Part shown: piece by piece, positions 1 through 10,790 of the stretch
How positions within the stretch are numbered: position 1 is the stretch's first letter
Layout of the letters: every line of letters starts with the position of its first letter
Assembly: GCA_963693085.1 (NCBI GenBank)
Contig: OY856409.1
Location: 1,332,822,415-1,332,886,414, forward strand
DNA length: 64,000 bases
Source: Alisma plantago-aquatica
Taxonomy: Eukaryota > Streptophyta > Magnoliopsida > Alismatales > Alismataceae
Reading direction: 5' to 3'
Notes under the pieces: model-generated
What the model was told of the DNA's origin: nothing
The model's input: only the letters and a program-made list of their open reading frames with translations
Databases searched by the model: none
Program-made: the position numbers and the translations under genes

Positions 1-314
1 GATGTTTTTTCTTTAGAGTAAGAAGTGTTAATTAGTAAGCAAGACTAGACCACTCACCCCCTATTTTCATCATGTATATCATCTATCATATCTTTCATTG
101 TTTGTTAAGTGTTCTCACCTACTTGTGAATTTGTTAGTCTGTATGCGGTAGAAAGGTGGTCTTCAACCATCCATATTCTTAGACCTAGAGATCAAACACA
201 CCTTGAGAAGCCATGGACGAGCAAGCAGGAGTGAAGACTTTAAGATTGGGAGACTCACAACCATAATCACTTCATTATTCACCTCCATCTTCACTGGACC
301 TCCAGGAACCAATC
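1..314 (+). other. 5' leader of the Athila-like element
   Basis: This is non-coding sequence directly upstream of the gag start at 315. By position it is the untranslated leader between the primer-binding site, which lies outside the window, and gag. No other signal was recognised. Confidence 0.55.
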
Positions 315-1770
315 ATGGAAGATGACCGTCCTCTCAAGGACTTCGTTGTTCCCACAGCCATAAACATAAATGGGGCTATCAACACACCCACAGATCAAGG
401 AGAATAACTTCTCAATCACCCTGAAAATAATGCATATGATTCAACATAATTGTTTTGGAGGGAATCATATGGAAGACCCTCAATCTTATGTAGTTGAATT
501 CTTGGAATATACGAACACTTTTAAGACTAATGGTGTTGCGCTTGATGGTATACACCTACTTTTATTCCCATTTTCTTTGATGGAAAGAGTCAAGGCGTGG
601 CTCTCTTCTTTTCCAAGGAACTCTATAACTACTGGGAAGAGATATTGAAGTCCTTTCTTGCTAAATACTTTCCACCAAGCAGGATGGCTCAGTTGAGAAG
701 CCAACTGAAAAACTTTTCTCAAAGGGATGGAGATACCTTATATGACATATGGGAAAGGTTCAAGGACCTCCAATGTCTTTGTCCTCACCATGGACTCAGC
801 AAGTGGATGCTTCTTCAAACCTTCTATAATAGGCTTTACTATAATGCCAAGATGTCTATAGATGTTGCAACAAGCAGGCCTTTAATGAACATGTCCTACA
901 AAGAGGCGTACGCTACAATTGAATACATGGAAATTGACCATTTCCAATGTAGTTCAAAGAGAAATAATCGACCTTCCTCATCCTCTACCACTTCAAGGAA
1001 GCAAGCCGACGTCCATGTCGTTGATGTAGTTGATCTAATTTCTGCCAAGTTAGACACCCTCACACAAAAGTCTGAGTGGTTTGAGTGCTCAACCAACTGA
1101 ACTAGTACACTTGATATGTGATGCAAATGAATCCCATAGGACATGTAACATCTTCAATCTACCCTTATTTTATCCCGTCTGAGGAGACTGTGGAGCAATA
1201 CAATGTAGTAAGAAGTTTTGTAAACAAACAACCCTACAATCCACATTCCAATACCTATAATCCAAGTATACATGACCACCCAAACTTCTCTTACTGTAAC
1301 AACAATTATCAAATCCTCAACAAGCTCAAGGATTTAAAAAAATTGCACTTGTGGAGAAGGCCACCTATGGCAAATAATCCATTGGGCTTCAACGAAAATA
1401 TCAACAAAAACTTCAACTAGAAACAACAACCAAAGTCCAACTTGGAATCTCTTCTTGAAGGTTTTATTTCAGCTCAAATGAAAAATGAGGAATTTTGCCA
1501 ACATGGGATTCCACCCAACAACTTTCTTCCAAAGTGGATGACATTACTACCCATATAAATATGTTGGAAAACCAAATTGCACTACAATCTCTTACTAATC
1601 AAAGAAAACCTTCTGGCTCCTTGTTTAGCCAACCATATATGAATCCTAAAGAGACATTCAAGTTTGTGATGTTGAGGAGTGGAGCGGTGATTGGAGGATA
1701 CTCACCACCTTCAAAGAGGAAACCTGAAGAAGTTATTGACACAACTATAGAAGAGACTGCTGAGAATTAA
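315..1770 (+). pseudogene. gag: Broken gag of the Athila-like element
   Basis: Gag would form the virus-like particle. An ATG at 315 opens a peptide starting MEDDRPLKDF, typical of Athila gag starts. The reading shifts frame near 375-390 (to the frame of 370-645) and shifts back near 636-645 (to the frame ending at 1097). The second part holds the conserved core with FLAKYFPPSRM and WERFKDLQCLCPHHGL. Two shorter open stretches follow (1118-1417 and 1495-1767). They carry the NPHSNTYNPSI and VMLRSG motifs usually found between gag and protease in this clade. At least two frameshifts and several stops make it non-functional. The two core frameshifts compensate each other, as expected for small indels in neutrally decaying DNA. 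Confidence 0.8.
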
Positions 1771-2029
1771 AGGAATAAGATTGCTGAAAATTCACAACAA
1801 GGCGATTCTTTTTGCAAGCCTAATGCTCCCTTACCCCACAGGTTTTCCATCACAATAGATGATGCTAAATTCAACAAGTTCATGGACATTTTTAACAATC
1901 TCTTTGTAAATCTTCCATTAGTTGAAGTGATAGTAGAAATTCCTTCTTATGCCAAGTTCCTAAAGGATATTCTCACAACAAAAGTAGGCTTGACGAAGCT
2001 AAATGAGTGATGCTATCAGAGAAACTTGA

Positions 2030-2460
2030 TGATCTAGGTGCATTCACTCTCCCATGATAAATTGGAGATTCAACATTTGACAATGGATTAGTTGATCTTG
2101 GTGCTAGTATTAGCTTGATTCTTTTTCCCTATGGCAAAAGTTAGATTTGGGAGACTTTAAACCCACCTCAATGACAATACAATTAGTTGATCTATCACTT
2201 AAATATTCTAGGGGGATTGTTGAAGACATCCCTATGAAGATAGGCTACCTTCCTTGTGACTTTTTAGTCCTATACATACATGCAATTCTGGAAAATCCAA
2301 TCCTTTTTGGGAGACCATTTCTCATGACTGCATGATGTATTGTAGATGTAAGGGGAGGGAAACTGACTGTTAGACTTGGAGAGGAAGATCTAGTATTTTC
2401 TATCTATAATTCTATGAAGGCATCCAACAATATAGAATGTCTCTGTTTGATGCATAGAAT
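2030..2460 (+). pseudogene. Broken aspartic protease of the Athila-like element
   Basis: The retroviral-type protease cuts the Gag-Pol polyprotein. The active-site segment reads VDLGASISL, with the Asp codon at 2094-2096. An Asp-Leu-Gly triad is normal for Athila proteases. The continuation GDFKPTSMTIQL, then RGIVEDIPMKIGYLPCDFLVL and GRPFLMTA, lies in a different frame (2147-2332). The downstream peptide GKLTVRLGEEDLVFSIYN also fits the Athila order. A frameshift near 2130-2150 and a stop at 2333 break the gene. Confidence 0.7.
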
Positions 2461-2639
2461 TGATACCTTTCTAGAGGAATACAAGAACATTCTTGAAAAC
2501 GTTTTTGATGATCTTGAAGGTGAAGAAGTCAAAGAAGACCTGATGATTGTTCTTAATGAAGAAAATTCTAAAGTGGCATCAAACTCATCATCCAATGAAG
2601 CACCAATAGAGAAAGAGGTAAGTGACACCACAACACTAG

Positions 2640-4170
2640 GAAAAAAGTATAACTTAAACCCCTCCCACCAGGGTTAAGGTATGCATTCTTGGACCTGAAT
2701 TTTTCTTTTCCTATCACAATAAATGCTTATTTGAGTCAAGAACAAGAGGATAATTTGTTGAAAGAACTTAGTCTGTACAAAGATGTGATAGGTTATTCCA
2801 TTAATGATCTAAAGGGAATTAATCCTTCCATTTGTAGGGACCGCATGGCCTTGGAAGAAGACATTAAGCCATGCATAAAACCACCAAAAAGGTTAAATCA
2901 AAAGATAATGGAAGTTGTAAAGAAAGAGATCTTTAAGTCAAAAGATTCCAGAATAATTTATCTATCAGTGATAGCCCTTGGGTAAGTGTCATACATGTTG
3001 TACCTAAAACGGGAGGAACCACTGTAATGAAAGGGGACAATAATGAACTAATCCAAACAAGTAGCTGGGTGGTGAATGTGCCTTGATATAGAAAACTAAA
3101 TAAATCCACAAGAAAAGACCACGTCCCTCTACCCTTCATTGACTTAATGTTGGAGAGACTTGCTAATCACTCCTACTTTTTCTATTTAGATGGGTACTCC
3201 ATATTTTTCCAGATTCATATTTATCCCCCTGATCAACGAAAAACAACCTTCACATGTACTTGTTGGACATATGCCTACATGTGAATGGCTTTTGGGCTAT
3301 GTAATGCACCTGCCACTTTCCAAAGATGCATGATGGCTATATGTTCTCATTTCATACAAAATTGATGAATTAAGTGTTTATGGCAATTGTTTGATGATTG
3401 CTTGTTGAATTTCACTAAAGTTTTGTAGTGATGTAAATAGGTTGACCTTGTGCTCAATTGGGAAAACTTCCATTTTATGGTACAATCAGGGGTTGTACCT
3501 GGTCACTTCATTTCAAGCAAAGGGGTTGAGGTTGATAAATTGAATGTCGATGTCATTGAGAAGATGTCAACTCCTATCACAATGAAAGACATTTGAAGCT
3601 TTTTGGGACATGCATGGTTCTATAGAAGATTCATTAAATATTTTTAAAAGATTGCAAAACCTCTATGCTCTTTGTTAGCAAAAGATGTGGAATTCATATT
3701 CAGTGAAAAATGCAAAATAGCCTTACAAAGATAGAAAGATGCTCTCAACTCAGCCTTTATCTTTCAACCATCGGACTGGAGTGTTCCTTTTGAAATAATG
3801 TGTGATGCTAGTGATTACGCCATAGAGGCAGTATTAGGACAAAGTTGAGATAACAAGCTTCATTCCATTCATTATGCAAGAAAAACCTTAGATGATTCTC
3901 AAATCAATGATGCCACTAAAGAAAAGGAGATGCCCGTAATAGTCTATGCCTTTGATAAATTCTAACAATATCTTGTAGGGTTCAAAGTCATTGTCTATAT
4001 AGATTGTGTTGCAATTAGATATCTCGTAAACAATAAAGGATGCAAAACCCTATTTGATCCATTGGATATTGCTGCTTCAAGAAGTTGATTTGGAGATTAA
4101 AGACAAGAAGGGAACTGAAAACAACGTAACTGATCATCTTTCACGCCTTTCAATAAATGTTGAAGACAAG
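2640..4170 (+). pseudogene. pol: Broken reverse transcriptase and RNase H of the Athila-like element
   Basis: RT copies the element RNA and RNase H removes the RNA strand. Recognisable pieces, in order: SICRDRMALEEDIKPCIKPP (about 2,825), FYLDGYS (about 3,180), FGLCNAPATFQRCMMAI (about 3,290-3,340), VLNWENFHFMV (about 3,450), the thumb region with FYRRFIKYF (about 3,610), and RNase H with MCDASDYAIEAVLG (about 3,800) and DHLSRLS (about 4,130). They lie in several frames separated by stops. The segment around 3,375-3,405 that should contain the Phe-Met-Asp-Asp catalytic motif appears shortened: the codons before and after it are present but the double-Asp core is missing. Confidence 0.75.
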
Positions 4171-4349
4171 ATTCATAATGATGACAATCTACCCATTGAT
4201 AAGTTGTATGCAGTGAATTCACTTCTGACACCATGGTTTGCTGATTTTGCAAATTATCTAGAAACTGGATGCTTTCCTTCTGATATTACTTATCAACAAA
4301 AAAGAAGTTCCTTCACGATGCAAAATTTTACTAATGGGACAATCCACTA

Positions 4350-5566
4350 TTGTTTAAGACATGTGTAGATGGGTTGATCCAGAGATGCATACCAAATGGG
4401 GCGATCTCAAGTGTGATTTTAGAGTGTCACTTCTCTCCCTATGGAGGACATTTTGGAGGACACAAGACTTCAACAAAAATTTTGCATGTAGGTTTTTACT
4501 GGCATACCCTCTTTCAAGATGTGCATGCATTTGTTAAATCATGTGATAGGAGCCAAAGATCAGGAAGAATTCCAAAGAAGGATGATATGACACTGAACTC
4601 AGTTCTAGAGATTGAAGTCTTTGATGTATGCGGTATAGACTGTATGGGCCCATTTCCCTCTTCATGCAGCTACAAGTTCATACTAGTTGTGTGTGACTAC
4701 ATGTCAAAGCAGGTAGAGGCAGTTCCAACACATGCTCCAGATGCAAAATCAATGATAAAATTATTCCAAAAGACTATTTTCCCGAGATTTAGTTTTCTAA
4801 GGGCAGTCATATCCAACGGACACAGTCATTTAAATGAGACAAACTTCAACAACTTACTAAGCAAGTATGGTGTCAAGCATGAAATCTCTACATCATCCCA
4901 TCTGCAAACTTCTGGACAAATTGAGAACTCCAATAGACAATTGAAAGTAATACTAAAGAAGACAATCTCTAGGTCAAGAACAAATTGGGCATTATAATTA
5001 GATGATGCATTGTGTGTGTATAAGACAACTCACAAGACATTGATTAGTACAAATCCTTTCAGTTGATATATGGAAAGTCTTGTCATCCACTTGTTAAACT
5101 TGAGCATAGAGAAATGTGGGCAATCAAATTCCTCAACTATAGTATGAAGTAAGTAGGAGAAAGAAGGTTACTACAACTTCAAAAACTAGAAGAGCTCAGA
5201 TTAGATGCATATGAAAACACAAAGATTTATAAAGTGAAAACATAGAGATGGCATGATAAGAGGATCCAGAGGAAAGATTTCAAAGAAGGAGACCAAGTCT
5301 TGTTGTTCAACTCCAAGCTTAAATCCTTTCCACAGAAGTTGCATTCTAAATGGTACAAACCTTTCTTAGTGTTGAAGGTCTATCCATACACAATTCTGGA
5401 GTTGCAAGGAAAAAAATCATCATTAAAAGTTAATGATCAATGTTGCAATCTCTATCATGAAGGAGAAAAGATTGACCAGGGAGCCTCCTGGCCCCTCTCA
5501 GATGCTTTGATATTACAGACTCAAGTCTCACTCCAAACTCTAAAAGAAGGACCTTATGGGAGTTGA
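4350..5566 (+). pseudogene. pol: Broken integrase of the Athila-like element
   Basis: Integrase inserts the cDNA into the chromosome. The longest open stretch (4350-4994) covers the zinc-finger and catalytic domains. The finger region reads SPYGGHFGGH and then SCDRSQRS, so the last zinc-binding Cys of the usual CxxC pair is Ser. The core has its first Asp in VCGIDCMGPFPS and its Glu in SGQIENSNR. The second catalytic Asp is replaced by Asn in VISNGHSHL (about 4,808-4,834). The C-terminal region follows in other frames, ending with LLFNSKLKSFPQKLHSKW (about 5,302-5,355) and a stop at 5,564-5,566. Stops, frameshifts and the two key substitutions make it inactive. Confidence 0.82.
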
Positions 5567-7064
5567 CCCTACTTTATGATAGATTTTATTACTTGCATTT
5601 GCTCAAGAACTTTCCCTTTTCCAAAATAACTTTTCCATGGATGAATGTAATAATTCATACCTTATGAAGTACATATCATTGTCATTGTAGGTGCTAAAGA
5701 AATGTCAAAGGATAGAACTTATTTTGTAGAAATTCAAGCAAAAATGACATTTCCAAACCAACACACGCCGTGTCACAATCTTTGAAAAAAATTCAAATGA
5801 AATGCCCAGAATACACAACGTGTTTGATTTTCTACTCACCTTATGTCATTCCAAAAAAATACCAAGAACGCTCCTGGAAACTCACACGGCATGTGGAAAT
5901 TTGTAGATGGTGTCTCGACAAGCTCATTTGTGAACTAAACATCTACTGAAAACTCACAAACTATGTGTATATTGGCACACGATGTGGTCTCATCAGCCTA
6001 AAGACATCAACAAGTCCACTGGAAAATCACATGCACTATATTAATTAACACACACATTGTCTACTACGAGATTCAATTCTATGACAAGCCACTGGAAACT
6101 TAGACCTTTTTTGTTAATTAGTGCACGTTGTGTCCCTAAGAAGATTCACCAGCAAGGTTTTCCTAAGCGGAAAAACATGTCGTGTCTCCTACATGTTGTG
6201 TCATCATCAAACAAGGCAAAATAAGAAAAAGAAGTAACAGAATGTATGCATGAGTACATTATGTGTGCTTGTTTGGACACATCATGGTTGCATAATAGAA
6301 CTAGGGTTTTTAAGACCAAATTCAAAGCCACCCTCTTCCTTTCTACACACACTCACACTGTGTTTGAGCAAGTAGCCACAAAATGCAGCTGTGTGCACCC
6401 TCGTCCATGTTCTTGATTGTGTTTCCATCCCACTCTCTTGTCTCCATTGAGTAAGAAACTCATCATTGATGCCAAGGGAGTAGTGACCATGTTTGTCCTC
6501 ATGAACAAACATGTTGCTCTACCACATTTGTCCAAGAAACTAAGCTTAGATCCACAGTTGATCTTTGTCCTCACCACCATCAGCACCATAAGTCCTCCCC
6601 ATTCCCTCGCTCCAGTTCATTCTCGACCGGAGATTGCCGCCGACCTTAGTAAACATGGCGTGATAGGAGCAAACACGGTGTGATGCCTCAGTTCATCTTC
6701 GACCTGCAAAAATGCCCAATATGCATAACACACGGCATGTGTTTCATAGAACATGTCATTCCCATCTGTAAATCAACAACTTCTCTGAGCTTCGAAGACA
6801 CGCCCATGTCCATTACAACACATGTTGTGTCCCAATGTTCTAAAACTCCTACAAGGCACTAACGGTTTTGACTAAGAAAGATTCCAAGCGCCCCAGAGAA
6901 GAGGGTTCTTCTTCAACACCCACTTATATATCCAACACACAATTCAACATTACAAAGGAATAAGATGCTACATATCAGTCCTTGATCACTCTTATGGTTC
7001 TCCCCACATATTTTACATGTGAAGAAACCATGTAAGCACTTGGGTTCAAGGATGAAGTCCTAGG
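5567..7064 (+). other. Non-coding spacer of the Athila-like element with repeated CACGNNGTG-type palindromes
   Basis: No convincing gene was seen. From about 5,760 to 6,840 the sequence repeatedly shows short near-palindromes of the form ACACG-N2-GTGT, for example near 5,762, 5,812, 5,884, 5,976, 6,124, 6,168, 6,187, 6,675, 6,727 and 6,822. The same motif recurs in the 3' LTR at 9,465-9,785. Open frames here (for example 6,417-6,680) have no family features. Confidence 0.5.
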
Positions 7065-7987
7065 ATGAGCTCTTCGCTATCATTACTATCTGACTTCTGG
7101 GTCATGGTTACAAGCTTAATTTTAAATAATTCTATGATGCCTTTCGGTGACATTATGGAGGAGCAATGTCATATCCACTTGAATTTAAAAGTGATGATTT
7201 CTAGAGGGAAATCACTGATGATGACATTCATGAAGCTGCAAGGGATAGGGAAACACATGTCCACAACCCCATTTTTTATTGTGTAAGGAAAGAAACACAT
7301 GGAGTTTGTGGTAAGTAGGATCTATCTTTTCTTGTTAGGTATGCGACACAACTTCAAAAAAAAAATAACCCCTACTAAATTCTCACCCATTTCTTTGAGA
7401 TCAAATGTAGCAAATCAGACGAGATTATGATTGGAGAACTGATAACCCACATTGCCCACAAGATCAATGTCAAAATTACAAGATTAGAAGCTACTCCTTG
7501 GAGGAACTTAATTGATCTCAAGCTCCTCATCTCTTTTTGTTTGATTGTTAGGGACCCTTCTATTGACAACTCATTCAGGAAGTATTTTGTTGATCATGGT
7601 GGCATGTTCATTGAACTCCCTGATTTTCCCTAAGTTACCCTAACAAACAAGGACTACTAAGATTCAATTTTGATAATGGATTTGATTCTGAACAAAATCA
7701 TGAGGGTTCAGATGTAGTTTTAGCTTCTCCATCCTCTCTTGATTGGTGCACAGACAGAGTACAACTGGGAAATGCATGACGTCCAACACCTCTATGTCTA
7801 TGTGAAACAAATATTTGATGAGCAAGACACCCAAATTGACATGAAGAGTCAACATTACTCCAACATTCATAGCATGCTTCAGAGGATGGATATGTGGCAT
7901 ATCTCTCAAGGCCACTATGCCATGCCTCCATCTCCACCTCCACCTCATCATGAGTTGACTCCTATGATATTCCTAACGATGATGTTC
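7065..7987 (+). pseudogene. Possible remnant of the Athila env-like / third ORF
   Basis: Athila elements often carry an extra ORF between pol and the 3' LTR. Open pieces lie at 7,065-7,283, 7,427-7,630 and 7,739-7,987. The middle one contains MIGELITHIAHKINVKI, loosely like the conserved segment of this ORF. The last one ends with a Pro-rich stretch (PPSPPPPHHE), also typical of its C terminus. The pieces are in different frames. Position and composition support the call; I have no catalytic or membrane feature to confirm it. Confidence 0.35.
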
Positions 7988-9190
7988 TGAGCCAGTCTTT
8001 TACAACTTGACATAAGGGACCTGACCCTTCTTCTTGATTTACCATGGTAGGTACTCGGTTGCTACCCTCTTGAGTTTGTTTGATGTAGTAAGGACACTGA
8101 AACGTTCAGGCTTGGACAGAGAAACCTACCGGTAGTGTAGTTGTAGTTTCTTTTGATCGTCTTTTTCTTAACTCTTATTCTAGCTTCTATTTCTATTTAT
8201 GGAAAATCTATTATGACCTAAGGCTTATTCCTTGTGTTTGGATTGGAATCCCTTCTATGATTGAATTGTTTGTCCTATCTTGTATTGAGAAATATAAATT
8301 GAAGAGAAAAATTCAAATCATGCATCATTTAAATGGAATCTTTTTCCAACTATCTTTGTCTCATCTTGGTATTACTTTTATCCACATGTTCACCTTTCAC
8401 ACTCTTATATAATACATGTAACGACTAAAATCTTCTTGGAGTAGTCAACATTACAACCTTTTTTAGCATTCTAGATGACTTTATCAAATTTGTAGTGCGC
8501 TTTCAACCAAACTCTCAATAAATTTTAATAAATGACTGAAATCCTATTAAATAAACAATTCAGCCAACACTTAAAATGCTTGGGGAAAAAGTTTTTCGCT
8601 TAAGGCTTTGTGTTTCTAAAGTGGAACCCAACTCAATTTTTATCATTATGGGATTATTATTACATACACCCCTATAAAAGATGGAAAACCACCCAATTAA
8701 CATGCTAGCCTAGTATAAGTCCAATCCGGACGCAATGGTTAGGTGTTATGTTTTAAAAGAGGGTAAATAACCCCAACCGTAATTCCACATGTTCATAAGT
8801 TTACATTTTCTTTCAAGTGTTGGAACTCATGTTTTGATTCTTATCTAAAGGTAAAAAGGTTGCTGATGGACTATTTTGTTAGTTTGGATTTCATCCTTTA
8901 CATCTTTAATAATTGAGAGAATTTGGTTTCATATTCACTACTCATTTGGTCTATTCATCTAATTTCTACCTAATGTTGTTTTGTTGATCCTTTCATTTAG
9001 ATTTTTGCACTTTTGTTGAACTAAACTTCAATCTTGAGTGTTTGAGGTGATCTCATGGTTACTTGCAACAAAATTTGTTTATGGTTGAATTGGCTTGATT
9101 TATTTTTTCCATCCCATTTAACTAATACATGAGCTTGACAATTTCTTCATTTATTTTTCAATGTTCTTTTTCTTGAGGACAAGCAATAGT
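7988..9190 (+). other. Non-coding 3' region of the Athila-like element
   Basis: AT-rich sequence without a gene. It ends with the TTGAGGACAAGCAA motif (about 9,172-9,185) that commonly sits just before the polypurine tract in Athila elements. Confidence 0.5.
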
Positions 9191-9207
9191 TCAAGCTTAG
9201 GAGGATT
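9191..9207 (+). other. Polypurine tract of the Athila-like element
   Basis: The purine-rich stretch AGCTTAGGAGGATT follows the GAGGACAAGCAA motif and directly precedes a TG start of LTR-like sequence. This is where plus-strand DNA synthesis would be primed. Confidence 0.6.
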
Positions 9208-10790
9208 TGATGTGCACATTTTATATAGACTTTTTACCCACATTTACACACATTTTCAATCCATTTTTGTATCTCATTTTGCCTCTAATCACACTTGATT
9301 TCCCACCTTTTTAGTTTTTTTACTCGTAACATGTTTGTGAGCACAGGTACATGATTGTGACGAGAGAATGGGGCTAATCATACCAAAATACAACCTTAGT
9401 TGGAGTCCCCATGAGTTTGCATACTTCACAAAGTGTTAATTATCATACTTCATTGAAGAGAACATGGTGTGTGTTAATTATGACATGCCGTGTGAGTTTA
9501 TAGATGATCCCTCTTCCTCCTAAAGAGTTGTGACACTATGTGTCTCTACTATGACACGACGTTCCACATCATTTAAAAGCTACACTCAGAAGTTCTATCA
9601 ACATACATGGCATGTGTTTATTAAGACACGTTGTACCCAACCTGAGCAGTTCAAACTAGGATTTCATCAACTCTTTGCTACACGATGTGTCTGTCAAACA
9701 ACACATTGTGTACTCCTCAAGAAAAGCAGTTTGTGTGTCAGTTACATATGGTGACACACCCTACGGTTCTCAAACATGGTGTGTCCCGGTCAATTTCTAA
9801 AGTTTTGAAAAACAACCATCCCTTGTTTCAAATACAGGAACTCACTTATGGGATAGTTATCCCTCGTCATTTTGGAAACACTTTCGACTAGAGAAGAATC
9901 CAGAGCAGAGGAAGGATGATTTTGGGGAAGAAGAAGTGATTACTCAAGACAACCTCCATTCTTCTTCAAGGATTGCAGTAAGAGATTCTCCACCTTGTTC
10001 AGACCTCTTGGGAGAGAAGTTTGTTGGAGAAAAAGCACTAGTGTGGGTAGAATTTCATCTTCAAGTCAAAGTTCTACCTAGTTCTTTCTCATTCCTTGGT
10101 TTTCCTTTTTTTCTTTTCTCTAGTCACGTTGAACTCTGAAATCTGTAACATTTGCTTGTGTTTCACCACCATGGATGAGTAGTTTTTCTTTTCTTGGGTG
10201 TGGGAGAGTGCTCCCACGTCGTTTCTCATGTGAACTCGGATTTCTTAACTAATGGTAGTTAATTTTCTATTCTAAGATATTCTATGGTGTTTTTATGTTT
10301 GTATGCAATACTGGACATCTTGCTTACATGTTTTACTCTTCTTTATGTGATCTAGGAGGATACGTAGACAAGTAAGGAGTAGATATTTTAGAAATGTATC
10401 CTTGAGCATGGGAGTGGATGGGATTGCATTGAGGATCCAAGGTTTTATTTCAAATCTTTGCATAAGCATAAGAGTATTATGTGGAGATTAGAACTATCTC
10501 ATATCATCAGGAGGTGTGTGATGACGGCAACCTCCTTGCATGTTAATTAGTATGATAATTCTTGTGGTTATATGTGGGTAATGATGTGGAGGTGAAATCC
10601 CATTACCAAGATCCTTCAAAATATGATCTAAGTCTCACTTTAAGCAATTATTATTTCCCATTCCTTAAAATTGCAAAATAGATTAGCTAAAATTCAAAAA
10701 ATAACTAATAAATCGATCTAGATTGTTAAAGATTAACACGCTTGCGATTAGATGTACCCTGGTCCTTGGACAATCTCGAACATACTACAT
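9208..10790 (+). repeat. 3' LTR of the Athila-like element (right end uncertain)
   Basis: It starts TGATGTGCACATTTTATATA immediately after the polypurine tract. It contains the palindrome cluster at 9,465-9,785 and a stretch near 10,170-10,230 (GGATGAGTAG and following) that resembles Athila LTR sequence. The 5' LTR is not in the window, so the right boundary cannot be fixed. Small ORFs inside, such as 9,530-9,751, look fortuitous. Confidence 0.5.

Larger units (their letters stand above)
1..10790 (+). mobile_element. Athila-like Ty3/gypsy LTR retrotransposon, degraded, 5' LTR outside window
   Basis: The order is leader, gag, protease, RT/RNase H, integrase, a long non-coding spacer, a possible env-like region, a polypurine tract and a 3' LTR. 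The gag and integrase peptides resemble the plant Athila clade, for example CPHHGL in gag, SPYGGHFGGH in the integrase zinc-finger region and GPFP in the core. Every coding part has frameshifts and stops, so the copy is dead. The 5' LTR and primer-binding site are not visible; base 1 is already in the leader. The right limit is uncertain because there is no second LTR to compare; I place it near 10,790. Family assignment is by recognition of conserved peptides, not by a search. Confidence 0.85.

Noticed and set aside
6146..6862. Several ORFs on both strands in the Athila spacer
   Set aside because: They overlap each other in different frames, and the region is dominated by the palindromic motif.
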